Assembly: GCF_032854445.1 (NCBI RefSeq)
Contig: NC_088306.1
Span: 17,457,764-17,517,763, forward strand
From: Liolophura sinensis
Taxonomy: Eukaryota; Mollusca; Polyplacophora; Chitonida; Chitonidae
Length of the DNA stretch: 60,000 nt
Direction: 5' to 3'
Within the stretch, counting starts at the first letter, position 1; every line of letters begins with the position of its first letter. This document shows, in pieces, positions 12,001 through 19,700 of this stretch. The notes under the pieces are model-generated. The model saw nothing but the letters and a program-made list of their open reading frames with translations, did not search any database and was not told the origin of the DNA. Both the position numbers and the translations under genes were made by a program.

Positions 12001-13221
12001 GTAGAGACTCAGTTTGAGTTTGTTTGGGTCATACCCAGCAGAGATATTACACAAGCTCTTCAATATCTCCATAGCAACCCAGAGATCATCTTACAAACAA
12101 TCTCATTGGTTGAGGCCATGGATGACTTTTCCAGCTTTCAACTAATCACAAAGCAGCTGAAAAAGTTGGCAAAGACAGAAGATGTCAAATTTTCAACCTT
12201 CATGAAGTACTTGAGAAAGGCTCTATCGGGACTTGATGTAAGAAAATTTTCCAATTTTTAGAGGTATAGAAATAAAGGGGGCCTCCATGGGCGAGGTGGT
12301 TAGCATGCCAGCATGGCACAATGACCCAGGAGCCTCTCACCAGTGTGGTCGCTGTGAGTTCAATCCTACTTATGCTTGCTTCCTCTCCAGCAATACGTGG
12401 GAAGGTTTGCCAGCAACCTGCGGATGATCTTGAGTTTCCCCCGGGCCCTGCCCAGCCTAACATCACTTATGGCAATGATAGGTGTACATCATAGTTTTTT
12501 ATAGAGGTAGTGAAAAACTTCTCTTCAGATTATTCAGATCAATAGATTTGAGTGAAAGTCAAACTCAATACCTAAGAGTGTTCAGTACCACCACTCTAAA
12601 CCTACGACCCGAACGTCAAAGGGCATTTGATATGGAATTCTGTTCTCGATAGTGCATAAGCAAATTTTAAAACAGGAGGTTTGTCAGGTACCCGGCGAGG
12701 TAACCTTCCCTTACCACTTACCTCTCCTTACCATTTACCTCCCCTTACCAATTACCTCCCCTTACCAATTACCTCCAACCATAAACCTGTTTATCATTAT
12801 CGGACACGGACCAATGAGAAATGCGAATTTGATTAACAGTTGAACGAGAAATGCCAGCATGACAAATAAATCAGGGAAGAAAGTGATGATGACATAAACC
12901 AAGATCAGCAAGAAATACAAATATGGGAAATAAATCAGTGAGAAAAGTGAAATGTCAGTAACAAAATCAGCAAGAAGTACAACTTGAGAAATAAAGTCTG
13001 TGACAAAAGCGAATACAGTATAATATAAGCGAAATGTTTTAACACAAGGCAATTACTTCAAATGAGTCACAGTGTCACAAAGCAGTGAATAAACAAAGAG
13101 ATGTATGGTGTATGTTTCTTTTCAGGAGGGTCCGTCCGTTGCTGAGATGATTTGCTTGCTGGGACAAGAAAGCACGGTTCTACGGCTACGTCATACCTAC
13201 GAACTCCTGACACAAAGTTAA
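3..13221 (+). CDS. EARS2: Mitochondrial glutamyl-tRNA synthetase, C-terminal part (8 exons, 5' end outside window)
   Basis: Charges mitochondrial tRNA with glutamate (class I aminoacyl-tRNA synthetase). Exons read by splice sites and phase: 3-71, 997-1091, 1671-1725, 2109-2222, 3218-3378, 9728-9803, 11974-12237, 13126-13221 (stop TAA). Together they give about 309 residues. The first exon reads [20 protein letters not shown], the conserved active-site strand of GluRS. The second gives [20 protein letters not shown]. The third carries KLSKRQGD, the GluRS form of the KMSKS ATP-binding loop. The remaining exons form the helical anticodon-binding region, which is much less conserved, but reading phase is kept at every junction. 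The N-terminal Rossmann part with the HIGH motif is upstream of the window. The introns are rich in repeats, and one hosts an antisense receptor gene. Identity is firm; the last two exons rest on phase and position more than on motifs. Confidence 0.93.
212..424 (+). repeat. Unnamed interspersed repeat, copy A
   Basis: This 213-bp stretch recurs in diverged form at 46958-47080 and 55849-56071. Shared blocks include ATTCTTCAACC, GATGTTTATTCAAGCA, AGACTGATAAAATTA and CCCTGAAA.TGGCCAATC. It has no tRNA-like promoter boxes and no open frame. It lies in an EARS2 intron and runs up to the SINE at 444. Confidence 0.7.
444..694 (-). mobile_element. tRNA-derived SINE (main family), near full length
   Basis: On the minus strand it starts with a tRNA-like head (GGCCTCCGTGGCTCAGTTGG, Pol III A-box-like). 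A B-box-like GAGTTCAAGTCC follows, then the body ending TTCTTGAGTACGGTGTAAAACACCAATCA. Inserted in an EARS2 intron. It is one of the two or three most complete copies and serves as a reference for the fragments listed below. Confidence 0.88.
2856..2935 (-). mobile_element. SINE 3'-end fragment (main family)
   Basis: It contains TTTGATTGGTGTTTTACGCC and ACTCAAGAATACTTCACTTA followed by a degraded GGCCAGTATTATTGTGG. The tRNA-related head is absent. It lies in an EARS2 intron. Confidence 0.75.
2977..3085 (-). mobile_element. SINE fragment with internal deletion (main family)
   Basis: It begins with an ATTTATT-type tail and TTGATGTTTTATGCCATACT, then jumps from AGGAATATTT to GGTGGGTGGAACC. The stretch encoding the conserved 'cactta..cagcatta' block is missing. 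It sits about 50 bp from the preceding fragment. Confidence 0.65.
3690..4635 (+). repeat. Minisatellite, 43-bp unit, about 20 copies
   Basis: The unit (AGAAGACACATGCATGATGT + CAGAAATTTGACAGGCCCAA + GCT) repeats every 43 bp; for example AAGACACATG recurs at 4441 and 4484. Units alternate between ...GCTAGAAGACAC and ...GCTTGAAAACAC, suggesting spread of variants within the array. The first copies (3690-3790) are degraded. It lies in the large EARS2 intron between the splice donor at 3379 and the antisense receptor gene. Confidence 0.95.
5490..7319 (-). CDS. Single-exon rhodopsin-like (class A) G protein-coupled receptor, orphan type
   Basis: 609 residues, uninterrupted, in an EARS2 intron on the opposite strand. 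The start ATG (7319) is in a good context (AAAATGG). Hydrophobic segments near residues 18-40, 52-75, 90-115, 133-158, 188-213, 526-549 and 562-586 give seven membrane spans. At the end of span 3, [14 protein letters not shown] is a DRY-box variant (DRF). Span 4 has the expected tryptophan. A cysteine before span 3 (GICTF) and one in loop 2 (TDCDPL or KVCRPF) could form the usual disulfide. The third intracellular loop is about 310 residues, Ser/Pro-rich and probably disordered. Span 7 ends SPLVSCY instead of the usual NPxxY, a real departure. The short tail ends [10 protein letters not shown]. The ligand cannot be inferred. Plasma membrane location and G-protein coupling are assumed from the fold. 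Confidence 0.85.
   Translation of the reverse strand: MGCLDLLGLQNLAENVSIALYLILLLLAVFCINIFYWIVLRVSSCVLPPCLTLVRWSLQSVAMANVIAACIGIPHDIFLHTRKYWHLESGICTFTVVIDCWYHTGLICVLLFCTADRFIYYKFPPLYKRFTQRTSWMVLALLLTWLIAVVFSLPIAASVSNGNGGHDTDCDPLESSHKVCRPFSDAGMAAYQFMALFLLPTGFSVLLIVITWKAEFSGALSKHKPKEITLHNMAGHFLPVGGRYRSEVSDEEFHFDDDPEEQNLKIQAQRYIETNTDLLTNLPPATTRFTTLPRLDSAARLHIQRMQLESRASTIGDCSDRISSPAMEAWPDDYHGAVSIYSASLEGGRNVSSPVAASGCNLSLSSRQMQSPQPPLRDVKSPPPTRSITPMDGVSVLLSGSSHALTSAQDEVPTGSLQEVTKGIRPFTPALTPVERYAEHSHTHSGFAKFVPRPYSREGGGTHQHNQREKQRLARLRQKWKKSSLKQNAALPPIAGGNKIDPNHVASNYNAKEDMQDLTVPFCEKAAFKLVALNVLLLLGLRLPLELGHVISSSCVTCHVPVTLWNFIKSLTHVFALLSPLVSCYQHPALNHTSRFLLQYLKKSFKPSK
8385..8631 (+). mobile_element. SINE, 5'-degraded (main family)
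   Basis: The B-box-like GAGTTCAAGTCC, the CCCCCGGGCTCTGCCTGG block, the TTCTTGAGTACGGCGTAAAA end and an (AAAT)n tail are all visible. The head up to the B box is degraded. It lies between the antisense receptor gene and the next EARS2 exon. Confidence 0.85.
8703..8816 (+). mobile_element. SINE fragment (main family)
   Basis: It holds GGGAAGGTCTGCCAGCAACT, then ACCATAACGCTGGTCGCCAT and TACAAGTGAAATATGGCATA. Two internal blocks are deleted. Confidence 0.7.
8861..9130 (+). mobile_element. SINE, full length (main family)
   Basis: The head GGGGCCTCAGTGGCTCAGTT carries an A-box match (TGGCTCAGTTGG at 8871). The B-box-like GTTCAAGTCC is at 8941. The body is intact and the 3' end is AAAGACCAATCACATAATAA with an A/T-rich tail. 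This is the clearest plus-strand full-length copy. Confidence 0.9.
9205..9325 (+). mobile_element. Possible diverged SINE 3' half
   Basis: TCCAGGTTCCTCATGGCATC and ATATCCTTGAGTACAGCATG followed by AACACCAATCAAATTCATAA resemble the main SINE's 3' part at low identity. Tentative. Confidence 0.45.
9870..11250 (+). repeat. Minisatellite, 24-bp unit, first block
   Basis: More than 50 diverged copies of a 24-bp unit (CCTATAACCTGATCCGGAGA + CTGC). Because 24 is a multiple of three, several frames on both strands stay open. They yield repeats such as YNLIRRLP on plus and GYRAVSRS or VIGQSPDR on minus. These are compositional, not genes: the block lies within an EARS2 intron and has no start, splice or domain signal. 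A longer-range repetition is visible, since GACTGTTTACTCC...AAGACTGTCCTATTACCCGA occurs at both about 10756 and 11206. Confidence 0.95.
11255..11857 (+). repeat. Minisatellite, 24-bp unit, second block (variant)
   Basis: It continues the same 24-bp period with another consensus (CCTATAGCCTGATCCTGGGA + CTGT). Copies between about 11500 and 11840 are more uniform than in the first block, suggesting later expansion. GCATCTGGCCCTAGG appears both at about 11434 and at the 3' end (about 11844), so a longer segment was probably duplicated. The block ends roughly 115 bp before the acceptor of the next EARS2 exon. Confidence 0.93.
12277..12463 (+). mobile_element. SINE, 3'-truncated (main family)
   Basis: The head GGGGGCCTCCATGGGCGAGG, CAATGACCCAGGAGCCTCTC and the CCCCCGGGCCCTGCCCAG block are present. 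The copy stops before the usual CACCATAATGCTGG segment. It starts about 40 bp after an EARS2 splice donor (12238). Confidence 0.83.
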
Positions 13222-13222
13222 C

Positions 13223-13438
13223 GACTATCAGCTTAACATAACGAGATATATGGATAACAACTTCTGTTTATTTGGAAGCGACGTTTCGGTATAGATACTA
13301 ACGGTATTAGTTCTAACTAACGGTATTAGTATCTATACCGAAACGTCGCTTCCAACTAAACAGAAGTTGTTATCCATATATCTCGTTATGTTATCCAACT
13401 CAACTTCTAAATGCCTTTCAAAGATGACTATCAGCTTA
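13223..13438. mobile_element. Fold-back insertion flanked by 13-bp direct repeats (probable Penelope-like element remnant)
   Basis: GACTATCAGCTTA occurs at 13223-13235 and 13426-13438 as a target-site duplication. Between them, two inverted arms of about 70 bp (roughly 13237-13306 and 13318-13390) are almost perfect reverse complements: CATAACGAGATATATGGATA ... and ... TATCCATATATCTCGTTATG. The right arm contains TATCTATACCGAAACGTCGC. That matches the GAAA-stem III-GTC half of hammerhead ribozymes known from Penelope-like retroelements; the CTGATGA half is missing. An asymmetric 3' tail (13391-13425) plus a long target duplication argues for retrotransposition rather than a DNA-transposon MITE. 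It begins 2 bp after the EARS2 stop codon, so it forms part of the 3' UTR. Confidence 0.6.
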
Positions 13439-13769
13439 GGTTTTTATGGTTGGCACAACTCAGCAGATCATATGTAGACGAAATAAATCAGTTGGTACTG
13501 GAAGGATGATATTTAATAAAATATTTTTTAATTCAGGTTTGCCAAATACATTTTGTATTTATAGAATGGTGTGAATCGTACTCTTTATTGCATTTAGCAC
13601 ACTGTCGTTTTCCAATCTGTGTACATTTGGTGTTCATTTATAAATATTTGTTGTAATTTTCGATGGAAATTATAGTAGCAAAGCATGAGACACTGCGATC
13701 AGTGTTTAAAGAATTGTTCGGGTGGGTTCATTAGAGAAAATAGGCCGTCTCTGACCTGTCTAGATCTCT

Positions 13770-13836
13770 AAAGGGTTGATCGCCACGATATGACTGAAAT
13801 ATTTGCTGCTGTGACGTTAAGCCATAATGGTTCATT
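13770..13836 (+). mobile_element. SINE 3'-tail fragment (second tail type)
   Basis: GGTTGATCGCCACGATATGA and TGCTGTGACGTTAAGCCATA followed by ATGGTTCATTC closely resemble 42258-42340 and differ from the main family. Such '...CTGAAATATTGCTGATGTGACGTTAAGCC' ends are common on molluscan SINEs. The head is missing. Confidence 0.6.
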
Positions 13837-14087
13837 CTATAAGTAGTTCCAGTAAGGAGAACGAAATCATGTGTTCCGTTCACTTTCGACGGATTCGACT
13901 GCGTCTTGGTTTTCTAATAGAAAAATTTGCCCGGTACTTGAATGGGAAATGTAGTTTGAACAATAGTTTGATACGTCGAAGAGCCATGAATATGGCGTTT
14001 CAAAATATACGTGCTCGAGGTGCGGTGCTAAGGTGTCTCTGCCAGGTTTCCTCCAGCTGAATATAACCCAAACCCTCATCACCCGCG

Positions 14088-14395
14088 TACCGGCCCAGAT
14101 GGCTCAGTTTGTAGAGCGTCGGCTTCGGGGACGGTAGATCCAGGGTCAATTCTGTTCGGGTCACACCTAACTTCTTGAAAGAGGAAGATGGCGTTCAATA
14201 GAACAACTCGGGGTGGAGAGAATTACTTGCCTTCGGTAAGTCGTCTCGGTGAAGCAGCACTAGATAAAAGAACGGTGGAAATCCGTCCTGCAACAGGGGA
14301 GGGGGGGCACAATACTTGCACTCGAAGGGCTCCTTCCTCGTCATAAGACTGGAAAATTGTTAAGTACAACGTTAAACGCCAAGCACACACTCTCA
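14088..14395 (+). mobile_element. tRNA-derived SINE, second family
   Basis: The tRNA-like head is GGCCCAGATGGCTCAGTTTG with GTAGAGCGTCGGCTTC (A-box-like). It is followed by GATCCAGGGTCAATTCTGTT, and the 3' end has ATTGTTAAGTACAACGTTAAACGCC. The same organisation occurs on the minus strand at 50790-51117, so this is a repeated element and not a tRNA gene. No clover-leaf with an acceptor stem can be closed. Confidence 0.75.
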
Positions 14396-15159
14396 CACTT
14401 ATCATCCACAAATGATGTATTCGTCGTAAAACACCAGTTTAGTAAGACAACATACATATAATTTAGCACATAGCATGCATGGATGTAAAAGTAACACGGT
14501 TATTTGGGATTTACAATTCTTGGATAGGCCAATACACAGGGACTTGAATCATCGCTTGGTTAGGACAGATGCCTCATATGCGTAGGTATAGACTATGCAT
14601 AAGTGTTATATGCATAGGTATAAATTATGCGTCATGTAGGCAGTCAAACGACAAAAGAGGGAAGCGAAAGCTGCCCCAGTGCTACTCTCCTTATGCAGAG
14701 GAACGTTAGTAGGGTACCAGTAGGTTAGGACGGTCTAACCTACTTTGAACAGAGACGCATGATAGTAAAGCTTTGATTCATAAGTTTCAGCAGCAAGGTT
14801 TTATGACATACAGAAATCGTTCAACATACGCAGCTAGGTGTGTTATACATGAAGGTTAATATGCACGGCATTCCAAGATATTGCAATCTATAAATGGACC
14901 GTTGAAAATACCGGAAGTCCTCTCTCTTGCCAAACAATCGTGCATAATAGGAAACCCTGGTATTTTATATAAATGTGCATATCCAGATAAGATGTGTCAT
15001 CTGCGGGAATCGGTATAGTCCGCATTAATTTCCAGATAGGTTATTTATAAAGTCTAAATTGAAAATATACATGGTATCATAAAATTTCTCGGCTGTATAT
15101 TTGTATGTGTGGTTTGTTTTACGCTAACAAACCGTCAATACACTGATGAGCTCTACATC

Positions 15160-15322
15160 TCTCTTGCCACAGCCGATCCAGTATAGTCGCAGGTTCGAAT
15201 CCAGCTCTCGCTAACCCTGTGATGGTGGCTTTCGTCAGAGCGTTTAAGCGCATAGTGAGGGTTAGTGGTTTACCACGGGTTTCATCCACATATAAACCTG
15301 ACCACCTTAATATCAATAATGA
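15160..15322 (+). mobile_element. tRNA-derived SINE fragment (third type)
   Basis: It has a B-box-like GCAGGTTCGAATCCAGCTCT followed by CGCTAACCCTGTGATGGTGG and a CACGGGTTTCATCCACATAT block. GAATCC.GCTCTCG is shared with 25180-25372. The 5' head is unclear. Confidence 0.5.
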
Positions 15323-15362
15323 TGACAGTGGGGATTAGCTTGATGGATATTGACACCATTCT

Positions 15363-15558
15363 TATTTATTTATTTATTAATTCATTTATTTATTTATATG
15401 ACTGGTGTTTTACGCTGTACTCAAGAATATTTCACTTACACGACGGCGGCCAGCATTATGGTGGGAGGAAAACGGGCAAAGCCCGGGGGGAAACCCACGA
15501 CTACCCGTAGGTTGCTGGAAGAGCTTCCCACTTACCACCGGAGAGGAAGCCAACATGC
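15363..15558 (-). mobile_element. SINE, head-truncated (main family)
   Basis: The (AAAT)n tail is at the left edge. TACGCTGTACTCAAGAATAT, GGCGGCCAGCATTATGGTGG and the AGCCCGGGGGGAAACCCACG block follow, up to GGAGAGGAAGCCAACATGC. The tRNA-like head is missing. Confidence 0.87.
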
Positions 15559-15835
15559 ATTCTTATAATGAAATGGAGTAATTTGACATGTAGATCAAAG
15601 GGCAGCGCTACACCGAGTTCAGCCCCGGTTCTACCTTAATGGCAAGCCGGCTGTCTACACCGATACTAGTAACTCATATTTAAGGTCTACATCAGATATA
15701 TATATGCAGTTTAATTCACTTTGCATTTATATCTTGAGATCTTGAATATATAGAAGGGGGAAATTCCCAAGTATGTAAATAAAACCTCAGCCTTGTCTGA
15801 TGGTAAGGATAGAGTGATGCAGGCCAATGTCTACA

Positions 15836-15998
15836 TTTATTTATATATTTTTTATTTTATTTGATCGGTGTTTTACGGTTGTACTCAAGAATATTTGTCA
15901 TACACGACGTCGGCCAGCATCATATTGGGGTGGGGGACCGGGGCAGAGCAAGGGGGAAACCCACGACCATCAGCAGGTTAATTGTCAGACCTTCCCTC
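15836..15998 (-). mobile_element. SINE, head-truncated and diverged (main family)
   Basis: TTTGATCGGTGTTTTACGGT, TACTCAAGAATATTTGTCAT and GGGGGAAACCCACGACCATC are recognisable. Small deletions within the body mark it as older than the copy at 15363. Confidence 0.78.
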
Positions 15999-16777
15999 GT
16001 ACTGAATGTCTAAACTTCGAACATCAGTCTGTTGGATTTTAAATCTGATCCAGGTCTCCACGCATGAGGGTCTTACCGATAGATCCAACTATATACACAA
16101 GTCGTTCTGGGTGTTCAATATATATATGCATTAGGTGTACATGCACTGCTGAAACTCAAGGTGTGTGTGAATGTAGAAGTTAGCTACCTAACTTAAGCTA
16201 ACTTATGCGCGCTTCCTTAATGAGGCGTCTTCACGCGACTGCAACACACTTCTCTACACACACAAAAAGCCGTACACTGGTACAGACGGGTTGGTATTAC
16301 TTTTTTATTTATCTGCCCCGACTTCTTCCATTGCCGTGCACAATGCACTGAGTATACAGCGAAGCTTTCTGGCCTCAGTCATGTGACTGACCGTGATATG
16401 TTTTGCCGGGTCGTCGGCTATCTGTATGTGTATAGGCTAATGGTAAAAAGCCGCTTGTCCCATTTTCCTTTGATAACAACCTTAATTTGCAGTATAGGGC
16501 CTACATGTATAGGGGTGTGTGTGGACATGTGATGAACACACGGACGCGCCCCGGCTGTAGCGCCCGAGTCTAGCTACCACCGCACCTGAGTGTGTAACAG
16601 CCAGGTAGAGTAGGGCGGGTATGTAATCCCAGCCGGACCCAGCGCCCAACGTTCCCACGGGGGTCTAATGATGGAACAGGTGGGAATGAAGGCGGTGTCA
16701 GGAACGTGATGACATTCGCTCTTCTGTGTACAGTATAGGGAGCGTCACACAACCGGCGTTAAAGTTGTGAGGCCATA

Positions 16778-19700
16778 ATGAGACTTCACCTGAGGAGGGC
16801 GTTGTTATTCCTGAGTGTCCTGGCTCTGGTCAGTGTCCTGTCTCTCCACCTCTTACAGTCTGACACATCCTGGCTTTTGGGTTTACCCGGTCAGAGATTT
16901 TTGACGAAAGCCAGACATTTCCAGGCTGGTTTCCCAACCACTTTGGAGCCGAAGCCGAACGTCTGGGAAATCAACGAAAAGAGCGATCGCATCATTGAAC
17001 AGATAAACTTCAAACCAAAAAACTATGAGAAAACCATGCTAAAGAACACGACAAAACCTAAACTGATCTACATCCACGGCGGAATTGGCGACTTTAATGC
17101 CAAACTAGGCAAAAAGGAATTCCAGCGACAAGAGTGTCGCGTGCAGAACTGTTATCTTACAATCTCCGAATTAGACGCTGCTAAAGCCGACGCCATTCTC
17201 TTTAGACAGACTGTGTCTCTGGCATTGTCAGACCGACTAGCTACTCCACATCAAGTCTGGATATATTTCACCTTGGAAGCTCCGTACTCTCTGCCAAGCT
17301 TCGAAGGACTAGAGAACATTTTCAACTGGACAGCCACCTATCGGCGAGATTCCACGATAGTTGCCCCCTATGAAAAATGGACGCCCTTTGACCCCCCTGT
17401 GGATAGTCCGTCTGTCGACCGGAATTTTGCCGCGGGAAAAACTAAGCAAGTGGCCTGGTTCGTCTCGAACTGTGGTGCGAATAACAACAGATTGGAATAC
17501 GCCCATGAGCTTGGCAAGCACATCGATGTGGATATTTTTGGATTTTGCGGCAATAATGACTGTCCCAAGTTCAATCAGGATTGCTGGGAGAGGCTCAATG
17601 AAGACTACAAGTTCTACTTAGCATTCGAAAATGCCAACTGCCGTGACTATATCACTGAGAAGTTCTTTCAGAACGGATTAGGGTAAGATTTTAGGCAGGT
17701 TTTAGTCGGGGGAGGGGAGAACGGGGGAGGGGGGACGGGGGAGAGGTTTGGAATGAGTGAGTTGGAGGGGGAATTTTGCCGTCTCACGTAAAAGACTGTT
17801 CACAGCATGTGGGCGCTTTAGTTTTAGTTTATATAATATTACTTACTTATTTATTATTATTACTATAGTTCCTAAAGACTGCGATGAAATTAAATAGTAC
17901 ATGTACGGTTTCCATCAAACATATTGTCGCGCTGATTAATACATAAGATAAAAAAAATAATAATGATGATAACATGATAAGTACTTTCAATTTCGATTCT
18001 ATGTTAGAACAATGTAGGCCTAAAACTAGCTCAGAATAAGCTATTATCACTGACTTCTTGTTTATTAGGGCAAGAAAGCAGGAATAAAGTCTGCAAGAAG
18101 AGAAAACTACGTAGATGGCTATCTTAACATTTCATAGCCATACTCATAATCATATTGCCGTAACAGTTAAATTAAACCTCTTTTTTCGTACTTTTTTTTT
18201 CAAATTTTTTAAGATGCGTACAGTATTTTATTACTTTATTTACTGCGTCTTACTTGAGGTTTTGTCGTCATAATGTTAACTCCCTGCTTCACAGTGGGTG
18301 TACACGATACATGTAGATGTTGTGCGTGTTAACAACCCTTGACATAAATAAGCCAAATGCACAGAAAACTACCAACGCTGACATATTTTACATCTAATAC
18401 ACGTTTTCCAATTACCTTGTAATGCTACATGCAATCCAGCATAAGTACACACACACAAATAAATATAGGCCTATTGTTACATTATATAAAGCTAGCACCG
18501 TTCTCAACAGGTTTTCTCTAAACCACATCAAGTTGTTTACGTGTTAAGACAAAATAAATACCTGGGCCTATACATGTGTTTAATAACTTGTAATTTATGT
18601 TTCGTCCCTGTATACACACTACAGGCAACAAGATGCCATAGACCTATTTCTGCATTTCACTGCGCGTATTTATAACGGGATTTTGTAAGGAATGTTGACA
18701 CGCACTAAAACGAAGTATAAAAAATATCATGAGAACCAACATTTTAATACACTCAAAAATTAATCGGTTAATTTTAACAGAAAGTGGGTTGTCTGAACGC
18801 AGAATGTATTCTGCTATTATAACGCAATAATCTGTCGTATTCAACATAACATAATTTTACTCTAGTAGAATCTTTATGTTGAATTAAAGGAATTCGTGTG
18901 TTATATTTAACACAAATTGACAGATTAATTTTTTGAGTGTACGACACTGTAACTGGTATATGTCCACATATGTTCATATTTGTATGACATTCTTTCCTTG
19001 TTTACATTAACTGACGTCTCCTGGGCTACAGGGGTCCCGAAGTCCTAGCCTTATACTTCCGCATTTTAGTAAACGTATTTATAGAAGCATTGTGCAACAA
19101 AAGTTGTCAGGCAACTCTTTAAAACTAGAACGGAGTATATGATACAGCGTCCCATAGGCGGGCCTCCAAGGTACAAAGGGTCTTTTGTTGGCCCATGTCG
19201 GTAATTCCTCAATTCCCCAGTCATTTGTTAGAGGATAGATAACATATATAGTAAAACCCTCCCTCAATATCCAGAGAAATTGTACCAAAGTGAATCCTCA
19301 GTCATTTGTCAGAGGATAGATAACATGTATAGTAAAACCCTCCGTCAATATCCAGAGAAAATGTACCACAGTGAATCCTCAGTCATTTGTCAGAGGATAG
19401 ATAACATATATAGTAAAACCCTCCCTCAATATCCAGAGAAACTGTACCATAAGAATCCTCAGTCATTTATCAGAGGACAGATAACATATACAGTAAAACC
19501 CCTCGGCATTATCCGGAAAACCTATACGACGAAGCCTTATTTATTTGTCAGAGCTGCTGAGATATATAGCGAAACAATCATTTTTCCCCCCATAAGTCCC
19601 ATAAAATTATCCCGCACACCTTATCTTTTCATGTCACAGATATCACCTAGCAGTCGGTCAAAGATCATAGCACAGGACCAAAAATTTATCACACCTGGGA

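Larger units (their letters stand above)
13439..16777. other. Intergenic region between EARS2 and the fucosyltransferase gene
   Basis: I see no coding exon here. It holds SINE fragments, listed separately, and otherwise AT-rich single-copy sequence. Possible EARS2 polyadenylation signals (AATAAA) are at about 13480 and 13516. The last 250 bp before 16778 are GC-richer and should contain the fucosyltransferase promoter, but no TATA box or other specific site is convincing. Confidence 0.6.

Noticed and set aside
16570-16752. Short minus-strand frame just upstream of the fucosyltransferase gene
   Set aside because: 60 residues with no recognisable motif; the position fits the GC-richer promoter region.
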